From contig JAVMKI010000073.1 in NCBI GenBank assembly GCA_031732755.1, positions 1-64,000 of the forward strand: 64,000 nt of DNA. The letters run 5' to 3'. Shown here one piece after another: positions 28,463 to 36,969 of the stretch. The stretch is from Contendibacter sp031732755 (GTDB lineage Bacteria > Pseudomonadota > Gammaproteobacteria > Competibacterales > Competibacteraceae). The notes under the pieces are model-generated. The model was given only the letters and a program-made list of their open reading frames with translations. It was not told the DNA's origin and did no database searches. The position numbers and the translations under genes were made by a program. How positions within the stretch are numbered: position 1 is the first letter of the stretch; each line of letters opens with the position of its first letter.

Positions 28463-29296
28463 TCAGGGAACGCCGGTGGGCCGCGAGATGGGATAGACGT
28501 CGAAGCGGGTATTGGGCGCGGTGATCTGGAAGCCGGGCGGCGGCCCGGCCAGCGGCGGCGCGCGCCGAGGTCGTTTCACCACCACCCGCCGATGGGCGCA
28601 GGCCAAGGCGACGGCGAGCAGTTCCGGCGCATCGTTGTCGTCCCCAGTCAGTTGCCGTAGCAGACGCATGTCTTTCCCGGCTAGCGCTGTTTTCTGGCGG
28701 GGTGGATACATCGGGTCCAGATAGACGACATCCGGTCGCTGGTCTTCCGCGAGTCGTGGCAAGTAGTCCCGTCCGTCCGCCACGATCAGGCGGAGCCGTT
28801 CCGCCACCAGTGGACCAAGGTCCGGGATATCGGCGGCGCGCTCCAGACCGTCGCGCAGCAGGGCGGCGATGAGGGGAGAACGCTCCACCAACCGCACCAC
28901 GCAACCCAGGCAGGCCAATACGAAGGCGTCGCGGCCCAACCCGGCGGTGACGTCCACCACGGTTGGCGCCGCGCCGTGCTTGAGCCCCACCGCGCGCGCT
29001 AGCGGTTGATTGCGCCCACCCCCGAACCGACGTCGGTGAGCGACCGCGCCCGCCGCGAAATCGGCATAGACCGGGCCGGGTGCTCCCGGCCCCAGTTCCC
29101 GCAACTCCAGCCGCTCCGGCGTCACCACCAGCAGGTGAGTAAAACCGTCCGGGCTGGACTCGGAAACCAAGGGCACTTCCAGCGCCGCGGCCAGAGCAGC
29201 CGTGATCTTCGAGTCGGCGGTGGACTCGCGGGTTATCGCGATGCGGAAGGAGATAGCGGGATGCGTATGCGTAACGGTCGGGGTCATGAACGACAT
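28463..29296 (-). CDS. rsmJ: 16S rRNA (guanine-1516-N2)-methyltransferase RsmJ
   Basis: A 277-residue methyltransferase modifying G1516 of 16S rRNA. Seen: VVDVTAGLGRDAFVLACLGC (SAM loop), VVYLDPMYPPRQKTA (catalytic DPMYP) and the C-terminal TRFDVYP. The ATG at 29294-29296 lies inside a perfect 24-base palindrome; a second ATG at 29285-29287 (MTPTVTHTHP) may be the real start, which would place the palindrome in the leader. It follows the phasin gene by 39 bases. Confidence 0.93.
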   Translation of the reverse strand: MSFMTPTVTHTHPAISFRIAITRESTADSKITAALAAALEVPLVSESSPDGFTHLLVVTPERLELRELGPGAPGPVYADFAAGAVAHRRRFGGGRNQPLARAVGLKHGAAPTVVDVTAGLGRDAFVLACLGCVVRLVERSPLIAALLRDGLERAADIPDLGPLVAERLRLIVADGRDYLPRLAEDQRPDVVYLDPMYPPRQKTALAGKDMRLLRQLTGDDNDAPELLAVALACAHRRVVVKRPRRAPPLAGPPPGFQITAPNTRFDVYPISRPTGVP

Positions 29297-29317
29297 TGCC
29301 CCGCGCGCGGGGCAATG
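29294..29317. repeat. Perfect 24-base palindrome over the rsmJ start
   Basis: The half-site CATTGCCCCGCG is followed directly by its exact complement CGCGGGGCAATG. In the transcript it would fold into a strong hairpin between the phasin stop and rsmJ, covering the first rsmJ ATG. No T-run follows, so it is not a normal terminator; mRNA end protection or translation control is possible. Confidence 0.75.
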
Positions 29318-29335
29318 CAGTCGGCTAGCGGAAAA

Positions 29336-29689
29336 TCACGCGGCCTTGGACAGCGTCGTTTCCAACGTGGTTTGGGTCAGTCCGTCTATATCGGTTTTGA
29401 GGCGCGTGGCCATGTTGGACATGATTCGGACATCGTTGATCAGCTTGCGCTGGAGCGTCTGGGCGATTTCCGTCTGGCGCTTGCAAAAGTCCTGCAAGCT
29501 TTCCAGATCGGTGATTTCGGCGGCGGCCCGGAGTTGATTGATGCCGATGTCGAAATAGGCTTTCAGCGAGTTCATCTGGAATACCAGAATCTTTTCCACG
29601 TTTTCGATGAACAGTTTGTTGGCCTTGATCACGGGCTCCGGCAAGGCGGGCGGAGATTCCAGGGGTTTATTGAATAAATTGACAACCAT
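29336..29689 (-). CDS. Phasin-family PHA granule protein
   Basis: A 117-residue phasin, a small amphipathic helical protein that coats PHA granules. Seen: LFIENVEKILVFQMNSLKAYFDIGINQLRAA, typical of the Phasin_2 pattern, then LQDFCKRQTEIAQTLQRKLI, with helical heptads throughout. The ATG at 29687-29689 follows GAGGAA by 6 bases; a longer frame to 29725 is less likely. A promoter with TTGC...GCAA palindromes lies just upstream. It works with the PHA synthase at 19562. Confidence 0.88.
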   Translation of the reverse strand: MVVNLFNKPLESPPALPEPVIKANKLFIENVEKILVFQMNSLKAYFDIGINQLRAAAEITDLESLQDFCKRQTEIAQTLQRKLINDVRIMSNMATRLKTDIDGLTQTTLETTLSKAA

Positions 29690-29715
29690 AGCGGCTTCCT
29701 CGTCGAGTGGCATGA

Positions 29716-29760
29716 TTTGCTGCATTGCAATATAGCGTGCTTGATGTTGCGGCGCAACAT
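29716..29760 (-). promoter_or_regulatory. Phasin promoter with two TTGC-type palindromes
   Basis: On the minus strand: TTGCGC (29752-29757), 17 bases, TATATT (29729-29734). A perfect palindrome ATGTTGC-GCC-GCAACAT (29744-29760) covers the -35 box, and TTGC-N6-GCAA (about 29717-29730) covers the -10 end and start point. TGC-rich sites over phasin promoters are known targets of the PHA-responsive repressor PhaR in other proteobacteria. That this is a PhaR site is inference. Confidence 0.55.
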
Positions 29761-29913
29761 ACAGGAGGATTTATTTTTATCGGGACGCGGACGGCAAATC
29801 GGCACCCACGGAAAATTCACCATGTGAAATTGGCCGCCTGGACTATTATTAAATTTGATGGAACAAGACATGGCTTTCGGACAACGCGGTGACGCGGATA
29901 GCGGAGCGAAACC

Positions 29914-30885
29914 TTGAGCATCATAACGACTCCTGAACTCATTGGGCGATGGCGCGGCGATGATTCGATTTCCCATCACGACATCGGGCCGCGCGCGCGC
30001 GCGCCCCGGTTGGCTCTGGTGGCGGACTTGCGAGGCCAGGAACTCAACGGCATGTTTGTGTTATCGCGGTTGGCGGCGTTTCTGCGGGATATCGAGGCGG
30101 GCCGACGGCGGGATTTACAGTTGCGTGAGCGGGTGCTGGTGATCCCCTCGGTCGGCAATGCCGTGGAAACGCGGGGAATGCGCATTCAACAGGCCGCGTG
30201 GTCGCGGTGGGCCATGACCGAGGTGGTGGCGGCGGTGACCCAGGCGGCCTATTACCGGGTCGCGATTCACCCCAGCCCGGACGTCGAGGAGATGCCACAA
30301 GTACGGTTGTACGCGCCCAACGACGACGAACGGGCCAGCGCCTGTTTATTCGGGTTGCCGGCGGTGATCGAACGACCGTTTGAACCGGACGACGTGCCCA
30401 CGCTGGTGCGGACCTGGCGGCTGTGCGGCGGCGAAAATTTCGCGCTGCAAGCCGGGCAGGCCAGCAGCTTGCAGACCGCGCATTGTGAAAGCCTGTTTCA
30501 TGCCCTGGTGGCCTTCCTGGATCGGACGGGCATCGTCAGCGGCTTGCGGCTGGCGGATGAAGAGGAAGAGTTGGGGTATTTCAATCTGCATCAGGTTTTC
30601 GTGGTGCTGGCCGAACAGTCGGGCATCTTCTCCTCGCACCAAGAGGTGGGGCGCTGGGTCCAGGCGGGCGAAGAACTGGGCCAGGTCTACGACGGGCTTA
30701 CCGGTGGCGAACGGGTGCGGATGGTCGCGCCGGTCGCGGGCTTGCTGGCGAGCTTGCGTCGGCAACCACTGCTGCGGGAGGGCGATCTGGTGGCGCGGAT
30801 TCTGACGCCCGCCCGGACGGTTCGGCGCGAACGGCCACGGTTGTGGGGAGAACGGCATGGACGACGGGCAGGATTTCGATCCTGA
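29914..30885 (+). CDS. Succinylglutamate desuccinylase/aspartoacylase-like protein with altered metal site
   Basis: A 323-residue protein resembling AstE/AspA-type zinc carboxypeptidase-fold proteins: the stretch ending RGQELNGMFVLSRL matches the region where active members have HGxExNG, and VIPSVGNAVETRGMRIQ follows as usual. The first zinc-binding His is Arg here (RGQE), so the metal site looks incomplete and a non-catalytic role is possible. The C-terminal barrel-like domain (VFVVLAEQSGIFSSH, VRMVAPVAGLL) is present. The start is TTG 29914 with GGAG 8 bases upstream. It overlaps pcm by 29 bases. Confidence 0.65.
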   Translation: MSIITTPELIGRWRGDDSISHHDIGPRARAPRLALVADLRGQELNGMFVLSRLAAFLRDIEAGRRRDLQLRERVLVIPSVGNAVETRGMRIQQAAWSRWAMTEVVAAVTQAAYYRVAIHPSPDVEEMPQVRLYAPNDDERASACLFGLPAVIERPFEPDDVPTLVRTWRLCGGENFALQAGQASSLQTAHCESLFHALVAFLDRTGIVSGLRLADEEEELGYFNLHQVFVVLAEQSGIFSSHQEVGRWVQAGEELGQVYDGLTGGERVRMVAPVAGLLASLRRQPLLREGDLVARILTPARTVRRERPRLWGERHGRRAGFRS

Positions 30886-31576
30886 GATTCCGCGACGGCG
30901 CCTGTTGGCGCGGGTGGTCGCCGAGGCCCGCGAAACCGGCGAGATGACCGGCTGTCCGACCCTGAGCGAACAGGTGCTGAAGGCGTTGGCAACGGTTCCC
31001 CGACATTGCTTCGTGCCAGCGGCGCAACGGGATTGGGCCTACGCCGACATGCCGCTGCCGATTGGGCGCGACCAGACCATTTCCCAGCCGTTCATCGTGG
31101 CGCTGATGACCGAGTTGCTGGAGCTCGAACCGAACGCCGTGGTGCTGGAAATCGGTACGGGGTCGGGTTATCAGACGGCGGTGCTGGCCCGGTTGGCGCG
31201 GTGGGTGTACTCGGTGGAGCGGATCCCCGAACTGGCCGAAACCGCCGGCAATCGCTTGCGGGAACTGGGATACGACAACGTGACGATCCGAGTCGCCGAT
31301 GGGGGCCTGGGCTGGGAAGAACACGCGCTGTTCGATGCTGTCATCGTCACGGCGGCGGCGGCGGAAATCCCACCGGCGCTGACGCGGCAACTGAAGCCAG
31401 GCGGACGACTGGTCGTACCGGTGGGCCTGCCGGGCCATACGCAAGATCTACGCCTGCTGCGCAAGGACGAGCAAGGCGTAACCCACGGTCGCAGCGTGTT
31501 GCCGGTGGTGTTCGTGCCGCTGGATATTTCGGGCGTTTGGGACCGCGCCGATGCCGTTGGCTGCCCTTGTTCTTGA
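30857..31576 (+). CDS. pcm: Protein-L-isoaspartate O-methyltransferase, C-terminus altered by an IS
   Basis: A 239-residue Pcm, which methylates isoaspartyl residues for protein repair. Seen: QTISQPFIVALMTELLEL, SAM loop VLEIGTGSGYQTAVLARL, and VIVTAAAAEIPPALTRQLKPGGRLVVPVG. Pcm normally ends soon after the VRFVPL-type strand. Here VVFVPL is followed by DISGVWDRADAVGCPCS, which is the reverse strand of IS transposase sequence. The last few native residues are therefore replaced from about 31527 on. The core is complete and may still work. It overlaps the AstE-like gene by 29 bases. Confidence 0.9.
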   Translation: MDDGQDFDPEIPRRRLLARVVAEARETGEMTGCPTLSEQVLKALATVPRHCFVPAAQRDWAYADMPLPIGRDQTISQPFIVALMTELLELEPNAVVLEIGTGSGYQTAVLARLARWVYSVERIPELAETAGNRLRELGYDNVTIRVADGGLGWEEHALFDAVIVTAAAAEIPPALTRQLKPGGRLVVPVGLPGHTQDLRLLRKDEQGVTHGRSVLPVVFVPLDISGVWDRADAVGCPCS

Positions 31577-32237
31577 TGCGCACGCGACAGCCTTTCGGCA
31601 ACGTCCGGCGGGGACGGCCCCGTTTTCCGGTCCGCACCGTCTGGGCACAGAGTTCGAACAAGGCGTTGCCATAGCGGCGCTCCCCGTCGGAGAGAAAGGT
31701 CGTGTCCTGGGTCCGCCGCGTATGCGCGGCAACCGATTTCATGACCTTTTTGAACAACGTGGCGTCTTTGCGACCGCACTGCTGATCCACCAGAAACCGG
31801 CTCGCCCGTTCCAAGATGATGACCGTCCAGCCGGTCGATTCCGCAGGGTCGACCCGTTGACCGACCACCGTGTGGACCTCATCCCCTTCAAACGTCAGCC
31901 GAATGAAGGTCTGGCACAACCCGTAGAGCATCAGCGTGGATTTCATCCCGCCAAACCGGCGTTCCCACTCGGCAATCGTGTTCTTGTGCGTTCCCAGAAT
32001 CCGCGCCGTCGCCCGCTGCCCCAGCCCTTCTCCCCGCAACCGCAGCGCCGCCGCCACTTTGCTGATCGGCGTCTTGATGCCGCGCATCGGGGTGCCCGTC
32101 GTCTCCGAAAACACCTCCCCGCAGGCCGTGCAGGCGCGAAGGCTTCAGGTCCCGTTGTGAACCGTCTCGTAGTGACCGTGACCGGCCGTGTTACGGGAGC
32201 CGCAGGTCGGGCAAACCGGAATCGTCAGCGTCTTCAT
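31527..32237 (-). pseudogene. IS transposase, interrupted and C-terminally truncated
   Basis: Read from ATG 32235-32237: MKTLTIPVCPTCGSRNTAGH..., an N-terminal zinc ribbon. After codon 30 comes an in-frame TGA (32145-32147), then the same frame goes on with SLRACTACGEVF (second Cys pair), a helix-turn-helix-like RATARILGTHKNTIAEWERR, and a DDE-type core (GDEVHTVVGQRVD, TFLSDGERRYGN, VRIKNKGSQRHRRGPKRPKY). It is cut at about KYP; related transposases run on for some 70-80 residues, by memory. It has two independent lesions, a nonsense codon and a lost C-terminus. Confidence 0.8.
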
Positions 32238-32302
32238 CGTTCCAGTAGAACTCGCCTAACGTCCAGACACAAGGGCATATCCAATGGTTTGAGCCCAGTG
32301 CC
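31527..32302 (-). mobile_element. Truncated IS remnant (IS1-like group, single-ORF type)
   Basis: The right end is the 22-base terminal repeat at 32281-32302, identical to 70-91. Outside it is CACATAGC, matching the duplicated target beside hrpA. The element's other end is missing: at about 31527 the transposase sequence breaks off into the 3' end of pcm with no terminal repeat. The remnant therefore cannot move by itself. Confidence 0.78.
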
Positions 32303-32375
32303 CACATAGCGTGACGGCGGCGAAATTCCGTATTTGGCCTCGGGGCGTGGCGGACGGATTTTGGCGGGGAATCCA

Positions 32376-33908
32376 TCAGACCGGGTCCCGCCGATGCCGT
32401 GTCTGGCGGATGGACAAAGCGGTGGTGGGAGGTGATCCGGCGGAACTCCGGGGCGGGTTGGGACGCTCCGGTCGTAAAAACGCCGGATAACCTTTCGCGC
32501 CGCTGTCCCCATGATCCGCCGCCAACGCCGCGCGCGCCGTGGGTTCAGCGACGCCGAGCGTCTCAACCAGACCCCGATACAGCAGGTCGAACAGGCGTTC
32601 CAGGGCGAACTGGTGGGTTTGGCCCGTGGTGGCGAACAGCCAGTCGCTGAACGCCATGAACCGCCCGAACGGATCGTCGCCCAGCAACAGCGGGCGGCTG
32701 TGACGGAAGCGCCCGGAGTTGCCGATCAAATCCCAGTAGCGGGCGAAGCGCTCCAGGCGGCGCATCGTGGCGAAATCGAGGTGTTTTGCACAGAGCAGGT
32801 TGTAGGGCGGCTGTGGGTTGTAGCGCAGTTCGAAGGCGGCGGCATGGCGGGCAATGGGCGCGCCGCGCAGTCGCTTCAAGATGCCGACCTGGATTTCATG
32901 CGGGTCGAGGGCGATCAGTTGGTTGAAGCCGGCGGCAAAGCTAACCAAGTCCTCGCTTGGCAGCCCGGCGATCAGATCGGCGTGTAGGTGCGCGTGGGTG
33001 TTTTGCCGCAACCAGCGCAGATTCTCCACGGTTTTGCGGTGGTCCTGCTTGCGGCGGATGAGGGCTTGCACGGCGGGATTGAAGGTTTGCACGCCGATCT
33101 CGAATTGCAGCGCGCCCGGCGGAAACCGCGCGATGCGGACCTTGAGCGGTTCCGGCAGATGGTCGGGGATCAACTCGAAATGCAGGAACAGCCGCTCGTC
33201 CAGTCGCTCCAGAAAGAAATCCAGAATCCGCGCGCCGACCTTGGCGTTGAGATTGAAGGTGCGGTCCACGAACTTGAAATGGCGCACGCCGCGCTCGTGA
33301 AGCCGTTGCAGCTCGACGAGAAACGGCTCCAGCGGAAACGGCCAAGCCGTTTGATCCAGCGCCGACAGGCAGAATTCGCATTGGAATGGACAACCGCGCG
33401 AGGCTTCAACGTAGATCAGACGGTGGGCGATGTCTTCATCGGTATAGAAGCGGTAGGGCAAGGTGAGTTGATCTAGCGGCGGTGGTTCGGCGGCAATGAT
33501 TTTTTCCGGCGGTGGATCGCCATTCAGCAAGCGCTGGCAGAGTTGGGCGAAGGCGAGATCCGCCGGCCCGGTAATCACATAATCCGCCCATTTCACGATC
33601 GGCTGTTCCCACCACTCGTGGCTGACTTCCGGCCCACCCAACACGATGATGAGGTTCGGACACACGGTCTTGAGCAAAGCCACGACCTGGGCGGTTTCCG
33701 CGACGTTCCAGAGATAGACCCCGAAACCGATGATGCGCGGCTGTTCGGCGAGCAGCGCTTCGGCGATGTCCAGCGGGCGCTGGGTGATGATGAATTCGCG
33801 CAGGGCGGCGTCGGCTTGCAATTCCCCAAGATTGGCGAACAGATAACGCAGCCCGAAAGCGGGGTGGAAATAACGCGCGTTGAGCGTCGAGAGCAGGATA
33901 GACGGCAT
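32376..33908 (-). CDS. B12-binding-domain radical SAM protein
   Basis: A 510-residue protein with an N-terminal cobalamin-binding-like Rossmann domain (IIGFGVYLWNVAETAQVV, IIVLGGPEVSHEWW) and a radical SAM core with CxxxCxxC at C173, C177, C180 (RGCPFQCEFC). A C-terminal DUF4080-like part follows. The usual DxHxxG B12 motif is not evident, so real cobalamin binding is uncertain. The substrate is unknown. The C-terminus ends in a Pro/Arg-rich tail near the IS remnant. It is followed at 33938 by exosortase-associated genes on the same strand. Confidence 0.85.
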   Translation of the reverse strand: MPSILLSTLNARYFHPAFGLRYLFANLGELQADAALREFIITQRPLDIAEALLAEQPRIIGFGVYLWNVAETAQVVALLKTVCPNLIIVLGGPEVSHEWWEQPIVKWADYVITGPADLAFAQLCQRLLNGDPPPEKIIAAEPPPLDQLTLPYRFYTDEDIAHRLIYVEASRGCPFQCEFCLSALDQTAWPFPLEPFLVELQRLHERGVRHFKFVDRTFNLNAKVGARILDFFLERLDERLFLHFELIPDHLPEPLKVRIARFPPGALQFEIGVQTFNPAVQALIRRKQDHRKTVENLRWLRQNTHAHLHADLIAGLPSEDLVSFAAGFNQLIALDPHEIQVGILKRLRGAPIARHAAAFELRYNPQPPYNLLCAKHLDFATMRRLERFARYWDLIGNSGRFRHSRPLLLGDDPFGRFMAFSDWLFATTGQTHQFALERLFDLLYRGLVETLGVAEPTARAALAADHGDSGAKGYPAFLRPERPNPPRSSAGSPPTTALSIRQTRHRRDPV

Positions 33909-33937
33909 GACACCCTAACGGGAACTTCGAGAGGTCC

Positions 33938-35173
33938 TCAGACGAGCACCTCCGCGCAAGCGGGATGACCGAGAAACCCGGTCGGACTGGCGGTCAATCC
34001 ATAAGCCCCGGACTGGAACACCACGATCAAATCGCCAACCCCGGCTTTCGCCAGTTCCATCCGCTCGGCCAGGATGTCCAGCGGCGTGCACAGCGGCCCG
34101 ACCACCGTCACCACTTCCCGTTCGGTTCCCACCACCCGGTTGCCGACCACGACTGGATAATTCTTGCGGATCACCTGGCCAAAATTGCCAGAAGCCGCCA
34201 GGTGATGGTGTAAACCGCCGTCGGTGATTAGAAAGGTATGGCCACGCGAGACCTTGCGGTCCACGACCTCGGCCACGTAAATCCCCGCTTCACCGACTAA
34301 ATACCGACCTAGTTCCAGCACCACCCGCGTTTCCGGCAGCCGTGCCTTCACGATCGGCAGCCAGCGCTTCAGGTTGGCGGCGATGGATTGCAGATCCAGC
34401 GGGGTGTCGCCGGGGAAGTAGGGAATGCCGAAGCCTCCGCCGATGTTCAACACCCGCACCGGTCCCGGCGCATCGTCCGCCAGCCGCAGCGCCAATTCGA
34501 AGGTGCGGTCGTGAGCCTCGATGATGGCCGCCGCGCGCAGATTCTGCGAACCGGAGAAGATGTGGAAGCCCTGAAAATCCAGCTTTAGCGCGTCGATTCG
34601 TTGCAGCAGCGCCGGTGTCTGTTCGGCGTCCACCCCGAACGGCTTGGGGCCGCCGCCCATCTTCATCCCGGAGGCTTTCAGCTCGAAGTCCGGGTTGACC
34701 CGCACCGCGACTTGAGGACGCCGGCCCGATTCTTGCCCCAGTCGGACGACGGTTTCCAGTTGGCCGACGGATTCCAGATTGATCACGATACCGGCGGCGA
34801 TGGCGGCGGCCAGTTCCCTTGGACGTTTGCCCGGACCGGCGAAGCTGATCCGGGTCGGTTCCATGCCGGTATCCAAGGCGACCTTTAACTCGCCGAGCGA
34901 GGCGACATCCAGTCCATCGACCAGATTGGCCATGTGCTGCACCAACACCGGCATTGGATTGGCCTTGACGGCATAATGCAATTCGACAGCGGCCGGCAGT
35001 GCGCGGCGCAGCAACGCTACTCGCTCATCCAGCACCCGCCGGTCGTAGGCATAAAACGGCGTTTGGCCAACCCGCGCCGCCAGTTGAGTCAATGGCATCC
35101 CACCGATCCACAGGCAGTCTTCCTTCACCGGGAACGAACTCATCGACCAATGGTTGGGACGTGCGGCAATCAT
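33938..35173 (-). CDS. PLP-dependent decarboxylase, exosortase A system-associated type
   Basis: A 411-residue fold-type III decarboxylase of the ornithine/diaminopimelate family. PLP lysine in ELHYAVKANP; also seen NIGGGFGIPY, a cofactor-phosphate site ending ELGRYLVGEAG, and the C-terminal active-site GPLCTPLDIL. The combination with the acyl-CoA ligase next to it is the pair known beside exosortase A (PEP-CTERM) polysaccharide clusters. The ATG at 35171-35173 (MIAARPNHWSMSS) avoids overlap with the ligase; the longer frame is a shadow of the ligase gene. No exosortase lies in the window. Confidence 0.85.
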   Translation of the reverse strand: MIAARPNHWSMSSFPVKEDCLWIGGMPLTQLAARVGQTPFYAYDRRVLDERVALLRRALPAAVELHYAVKANPMPVLVQHMANLVDGLDVASLGELKVALDTGMEPTRISFAGPGKRPRELAAAIAAGIVINLESVGQLETVVRLGQESGRRPQVAVRVNPDFELKASGMKMGGGPKPFGVDAEQTPALLQRIDALKLDFQGFHIFSGSQNLRAAAIIEAHDRTFELALRLADDAPGPVRVLNIGGGFGIPYFPGDTPLDLQSIAANLKRWLPIVKARLPETRVVLELGRYLVGEAGIYVAEVVDRKVSRGHTFLITDGGLHHHLAASGNFGQVIRKNYPVVVGNRVVGTEREVVTVVGPLCTPLDILAERMELAKAGVGDLIVVFQSGAYGLTASPTGFLGHPACAEVLV

Positions 35174-35259
35174 GGAGCAACCCTGGTTTGTGCTGTGAAT
35201 TTTCTCCCACTGGGTAAGGAGCAGTGGGGGGCAGCGCGCCGGGACGGTTCGAGCCCTCG

Positions 35260-36852
35260 CTATGGCGGCGGCTCCGGGAACAGCGCGCGCAATTCCTCGA
35301 CGAGCGCCTTGCGGTCGATCTTGCCGTTGGGGTTGCGCGGCAGATCGCCGGCGCGGGCGATAACGCGCAAGGGAACCATGAAATTCGGTAGATGCTGTTT
35401 GCAATGGGCGATCAGCGCGTTCTCACTCAATGTCTCTCGCAGCGGTTTGATCACCGCGACGATGGCTTGGCCCAGCGTTGGATGTGGAATCCCCAGCGCC
35501 GCCGCTTCCGCCACTTGACCGCTGCCGTAGAGGATTTCCTCGACCTCGGTGGGGCTGACCCGATAGCCGGAGGTCTTGATCATGTCATCCTTGCGGCCAA
35601 TGAAATACAGGAAGCCCTCCTCGTCCGTCCGCGCGGTGTCCCCGGACCACACCGCCAGTTCCGGCAACGGCAGGCCGGGAAGCTGGCCAGGCGCGGGCCG
35701 GAACCGTTCGGCGGTCTTGACCGGATCGTTCCAGTAGCCGAGCGCCACCAACGAACCGCGATGCACCAGTTCGCCGGGTTCACCGGGCGCGCAGGGTGCG
35801 CCGTCGTCGCGCACGACCAGAATTTCGGCGTTTGGAATCGCCTTGCCGATGGAATCGGGGCGACGGTCGATCTCCTCGGGCGGCAAATAGGTGGAGCGGA
35901 ACGCCTCGGTCAAGCCGTACATTAAATAAGGGGTGGTGTGGGGCAGGGCGCGGCGCAGGGCCGCCAGCGTGGCGCGCGGCATCGCTCCGCCCGAGTTGGT
36001 GAAGTAGCGCAGGCTGGTTGCCGCCGCCTCCGGCCATTCCAGCGGCGCTAGTTGCACCCACATCGGCGGCACCGCTGCCAGCCCGGTGATGCCCTCGCGG
36101 GTGACGGTGTTGATGACGTCGCGCGGCAACAGATAGTCCATCAGTACCGCCCGCGCGCCGGCGACAAAGGCAGTGGTGAGCTGACTCAGGCCATAATCGA
36201 AGCTGAACGGCAAGACGGCCAGGATGCGGTCGTCGGGTTGGTTGCCCAAATATTCGGCAACGCTTTGGGCGCCCGTCAGCAGATTGCGATGCGACAACAC
36301 CACCCCCTTGGGTTTGCCGGTGCTGCCGGAGGTGTAGAGAATGGCGGCGATGTCCGAGTCAATGATTCGCGCCGGTGCTGGTCCGTTGGGGGTGTCCGAC
36401 AGCGTCGGCCAGTCGAGGATGCGCCAGGGGCGCGGGCGTTGGGGCGCGAGCGTGGTGGTGTCGGTCAGCACCAGGGTATGCAAGTCGGGACAATCGGCCA
36501 GCGCTGGCTCCAGCAGGGTTGCCCGGTCGCGGGCCGTGACCAGGATTCGCACGTTGCAGTCACGCAGAATGTAGGCGACCTGCTCGGGTTTCAGCAGGGG
36601 ATTGATCGGAACGAACACGCCGCCGGCCAGCGCCGCGCCGAACAAGGCCACGACGGTTTCCAAACGCTTGGGTAAATAGATGGCGACCCGCTCCGCCCGG
36701 TTCAAACCCAGGGCCCGCAATCCGCGCCCCACGGTCTGGATTTGCTTGGCCAGGGCGGCGTAGTCCAGTTGGGACTGTCGATGGGTGATCGCGGTGGCGG
36801 CTGGACAGTGGTCCGCCTGTTCGAGGATGAGTTCGTGCAGCAATCTGGCCAT
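35260..36852 (-). CDS. Acyl-CoA ligase (AMP-forming), exosortase A system-associated type
   Basis: A 530-residue ANL-family ligase. Seen: AILYTSGSTGKPKGVVLSHR (P-loop-like), YLMYGLTEAFRSTYLPPEE (A5-like), SGDTARTDEEGFLYFIGRKDDMIKTSGYRVSP (A7-A8), and the C-terminal catalytic lysine in LPRNPNGKIDRKAL (A10). It activates an unknown acid as adenylate. The ATG at 36850-36852 (MARLLHELIL) gives the family length; the open frame beyond overlaps the divergent glutaredoxin-like gene. It is first in the two-gene unit with the decarboxylase, 86 bases apart. Confidence 0.86.
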   Translation of the reverse strand: MARLLHELILEQADHCPAATAITHRQSQLDYAALAKQIQTVGRGLRALGLNRAERVAIYLPKRLETVVALFGAALAGGVFVPINPLLKPEQVAYILRDCNVRILVTARDRATLLEPALADCPDLHTLVLTDTTTLAPQRPRPWRILDWPTLSDTPNGPAPARIIDSDIAAILYTSGSTGKPKGVVLSHRNLLTGAQSVAEYLGNQPDDRILAVLPFSFDYGLSQLTTAFVAGARAVLMDYLLPRDVINTVTREGITGLAAVPPMWVQLAPLEWPEAAATSLRYFTNSGGAMPRATLAALRRALPHTTPYLMYGLTEAFRSTYLPPEEIDRRPDSIGKAIPNAEILVVRDDGAPCAPGEPGELVHRGSLVALGYWNDPVKTAERFRPAPGQLPGLPLPELAVWSGDTARTDEEGFLYFIGRKDDMIKTSGYRVSPTEVEEILYGSGQVAEAAALGIPHPTLGQAIVAVIKPLRETLSENALIAHCKQHLPNFMVPLRVIARAGDLPRNPNGKIDRKALVEELRALFPEPPP

Positions 36853-36969
36853 GCGGAGTTTGAGGGTAAGGGGGTTGGGGGAAGGTATGCACGCTTGCAA
36901 TCGTGGTAATGATAGTGACTTCCGCGACGGAGGGCACGGGTGTAACGGATTGGTTTGGGAGACAGTGGT

